Shown piece after piece: positions 63,083 to 64,000 of a DNA stretch of 64,000 nucleotides. Made by a program: the position numbers and the translations under genes. The notes beneath the pieces are model-generated. The model searched no databases, was not told the origin of the DNA, and saw nothing but the letters and a program-made list of their open reading frames with translations. The stretch is from Arcanobacterium urinimassiliense (lineage in GTDB: Bacteria > Actinomycetota > Actinomycetes > Actinomycetales > Actinomycetaceae), in assembly GCF_900119495.1 (NCBI RefSeq), contig NZ_LT632435.1, positions 946,736-1,010,735 of the forward strand, read 5' to 3'. How positions within the stretch are numbered: position 1 is the stretch's first letter; each line of letters opens with the position of its first letter.

Positions 63083-63916
63083 CTAGCGCGCCTGTTTTTG
63101 CAGATCGGGGAAAGGCTTCGCTCTCCCACTGAGAAAGACTCCTGCTTGCCGATATCCGAGGCGCTGATAAATGCGGCGGGCATTGCTATTCCAATGCCAC
63201 ATTCCAAATTGGAGAGCTTTCACGCCCGCATTTTCGAAACAGTAGTTAGTGGCCGCTACCATCAACGCCGAACCATAGCCCTGTTTACGAAATTTTGGTC
63301 GGGTGCCTAAACCATGCAGCTCAGCTACACCGGTGAGTATATCCATTCCCACTACACCAGCAATTTCTCCTCCGGTAGTTTCTACGTAGAACCAAGTAAA
63401 ATTAGCAAATTCAGATTTGGCAGCGGTAGTGGTGTTGGAATCTTGTAAAGCCGCATAAATACGTTGATGCACGGCAGAAGAATTAACGCTACCCGGCGGA
63501 GAAACTTTTAAATCAATTTCCCGTGCGCTGGGCGGGAGCTTTTCATTGGTCCAATAGTAATCCCACTCCCAGCCCCAATGCGGGCCATAAAATTTTCGTA
63601 AATTTACCGGAAGGTCATCATAGATACCGCGCTCAATCATAGTGCGCTGCGGCGGCGAAAATTGCTCGCTAACTTTCGCTAATTCCTGGGCACCCGCTTC
63701 TCCAGATCCCGCAGCTAAGAGCATAATTTCGGAACTATCAGGGCGCACATAGGCTAAACGCACCGCTACTTCAGAAGTTAAAAGTTCATAAAGTACCGGC
63801 CCAGAAGTTTGCCTGCTCGCTCCCTGCACCCAGAAAGGAGAATCCGCGCCGGTAGAAAATTCCCCAAAAGTAGGAGAATCTTTTTCTACCGGCGCGAGAA
63901 TTTTCTTATCAGCCAT
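63083..63916 (-). CDS. GNAT-family N-acetyltransferase
   Basis: The 277-residue protein has a C-terminal GNAT domain (about 150-270). The acetyl-CoA-binding loop reads RPKFRKQGYGSALM (about 206-219), preceded by the AGVVGMDILTGVAELHGLGT strand region and followed by NSNARRIYQRLGYRQAG (about 243-259). The N-terminal 140 residues are less conserved and include a Trp/Tyr-rich GPHWGWEWDYYW stretch. The substrate is unknown. The ATG overlaps the stop of the upstream gene (TAATG), so the two are coupled. Confidence 0.85.
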   Translation of the reverse strand: MADKKILAPVEKDSPTFGEFSTGADSPFWVQGASRQTSGPVLYELLTSEVAVRLAYVRPDSSEIMLLAAGSGEAGAQELAKVSEQFSPPQRTMIERGIYDDLPVNLRKFYGPHWGWEWDYYWTNEKLPPSAREIDLKVSPPGSVNSSAVHQRIYAALQDSNTTTAAKSEFANFTWFYVETTGGEIAGVVGMDILTGVAELHGLGTRPKFRKQGYGSALMVAATNYCFENAGVKALQFGMWHWNSNARRIYQRLGYRQAGVFLSGRAKPFPDLQKQAR

Positions 63917-64000
63917 TACTTTTGCGGAGTATCGCTATCTTTTTTCTCTAAAGGAGCATCAACCCCAGCTTCTTTACGCTGTTGCGCAGTAATTGGAGCT
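63916..64000 (-). CDS. C-terminal end of an unidentified protein
   Basis: The minus strand is open from the window edge to a TAA at 63918-63916 that overlaps the GNAT start. The 27 visible residues include APITAQQRKEAG and a charged tail ending DSDTPQK. They are too few to identify a family. Confidence 0.6.
   Translation of the reverse strand, partial: APITAQQRKEAGVDAPLEKKDSDTPQK

Overview
The window reads as a chromosomal segment of a moderate-GC actinobacterium, most likely of the Actinomycetaceae type. The lineage call rests on WhiA, RbpA, a GarA-like FHA protein with an FtsR-like MerR neighbour, mIHF, a fused PafB-PafC regulator, HelY-type helicase, Lnt next to RbpA, and the RapZ-YvcK-WhiA module beside uvrC. 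Genus and species cannot be settled from the sequence alone. Almost everything is core housekeeping; no insertion sequence, prophage, CRISPR array or plasmid gene was seen.

Layout. 1-8.9 kb, + strand apart from yciI: end of a TerC-type membrane protein, a small YciI-like gene, then uvrA-uvrC-rapZ-yvcK-whiA. 9-12.6 kb: glycolysis (gap, pgk, tpiA) and secG. 12.6-15.8 kb, minus: transketolase and transaldolase. 16-22.3 kb, +: xerD-parA-scpA-scpB-rluB-cmk-der, a tightly overlapped chromosome-maintenance operon ended by a strong hairpin beside a minus-strand tRNA-Pro(GGG). 22.7-25.4 kb, +: garA-ftsR-merR and rbpA. 25.5-33.3 kb, minus: pafBC-(membrane protein)-dagK-helY and lnt. 33.4-34.5 kb, +: a DUF3866 gene. 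34.5-44.6 kb, minus: gmk-rpoZ-coaBC-metK-priA-fmt-rsmB-rpe-hisE-hisG. 44.7-46.4 kb, minus: a TetR regulator plus a multi-pass DUF5692-like membrane protein, sitting between mihF and gmk. 46.5-58.9 kb, minus: rpsD-DUF948-alaS-ruvX-mltG-aroE-prepilin peptidase-aroC-aroKB-kinase-like-efp-nusB-mihF. 59-64 kb: rarA (minus), an MMPL transporter (+), a GNAT acetyltransferase and the tail of one more gene (minus).

The most interesting pattern I found is regulatory. Ten genes have a TAnnnT hexamer six (once seven) bases before an ATG or GTG start and no usable Shine-Dalgarno sequence, as expected for leaderless mRNAs: yciI, uvrA, parA, lnt, the DUF3866 gene, rpe, fmt, the prepilin peptidase gene, rarA and the MMPL gene. 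Other points of note are degenerate 16-bp repeat arrays in intergenic DNA, a shikimate-kinase-like gene that has lost its substrate residues next to an AroK-AroB fusion, a TetR/DUF5692 cassette with a palindromic operator over its own -35 box, and a transketolase with Glu in place of the usual metal-binding Asp. I saw no clear new multi-gene defence or biosynthetic system.
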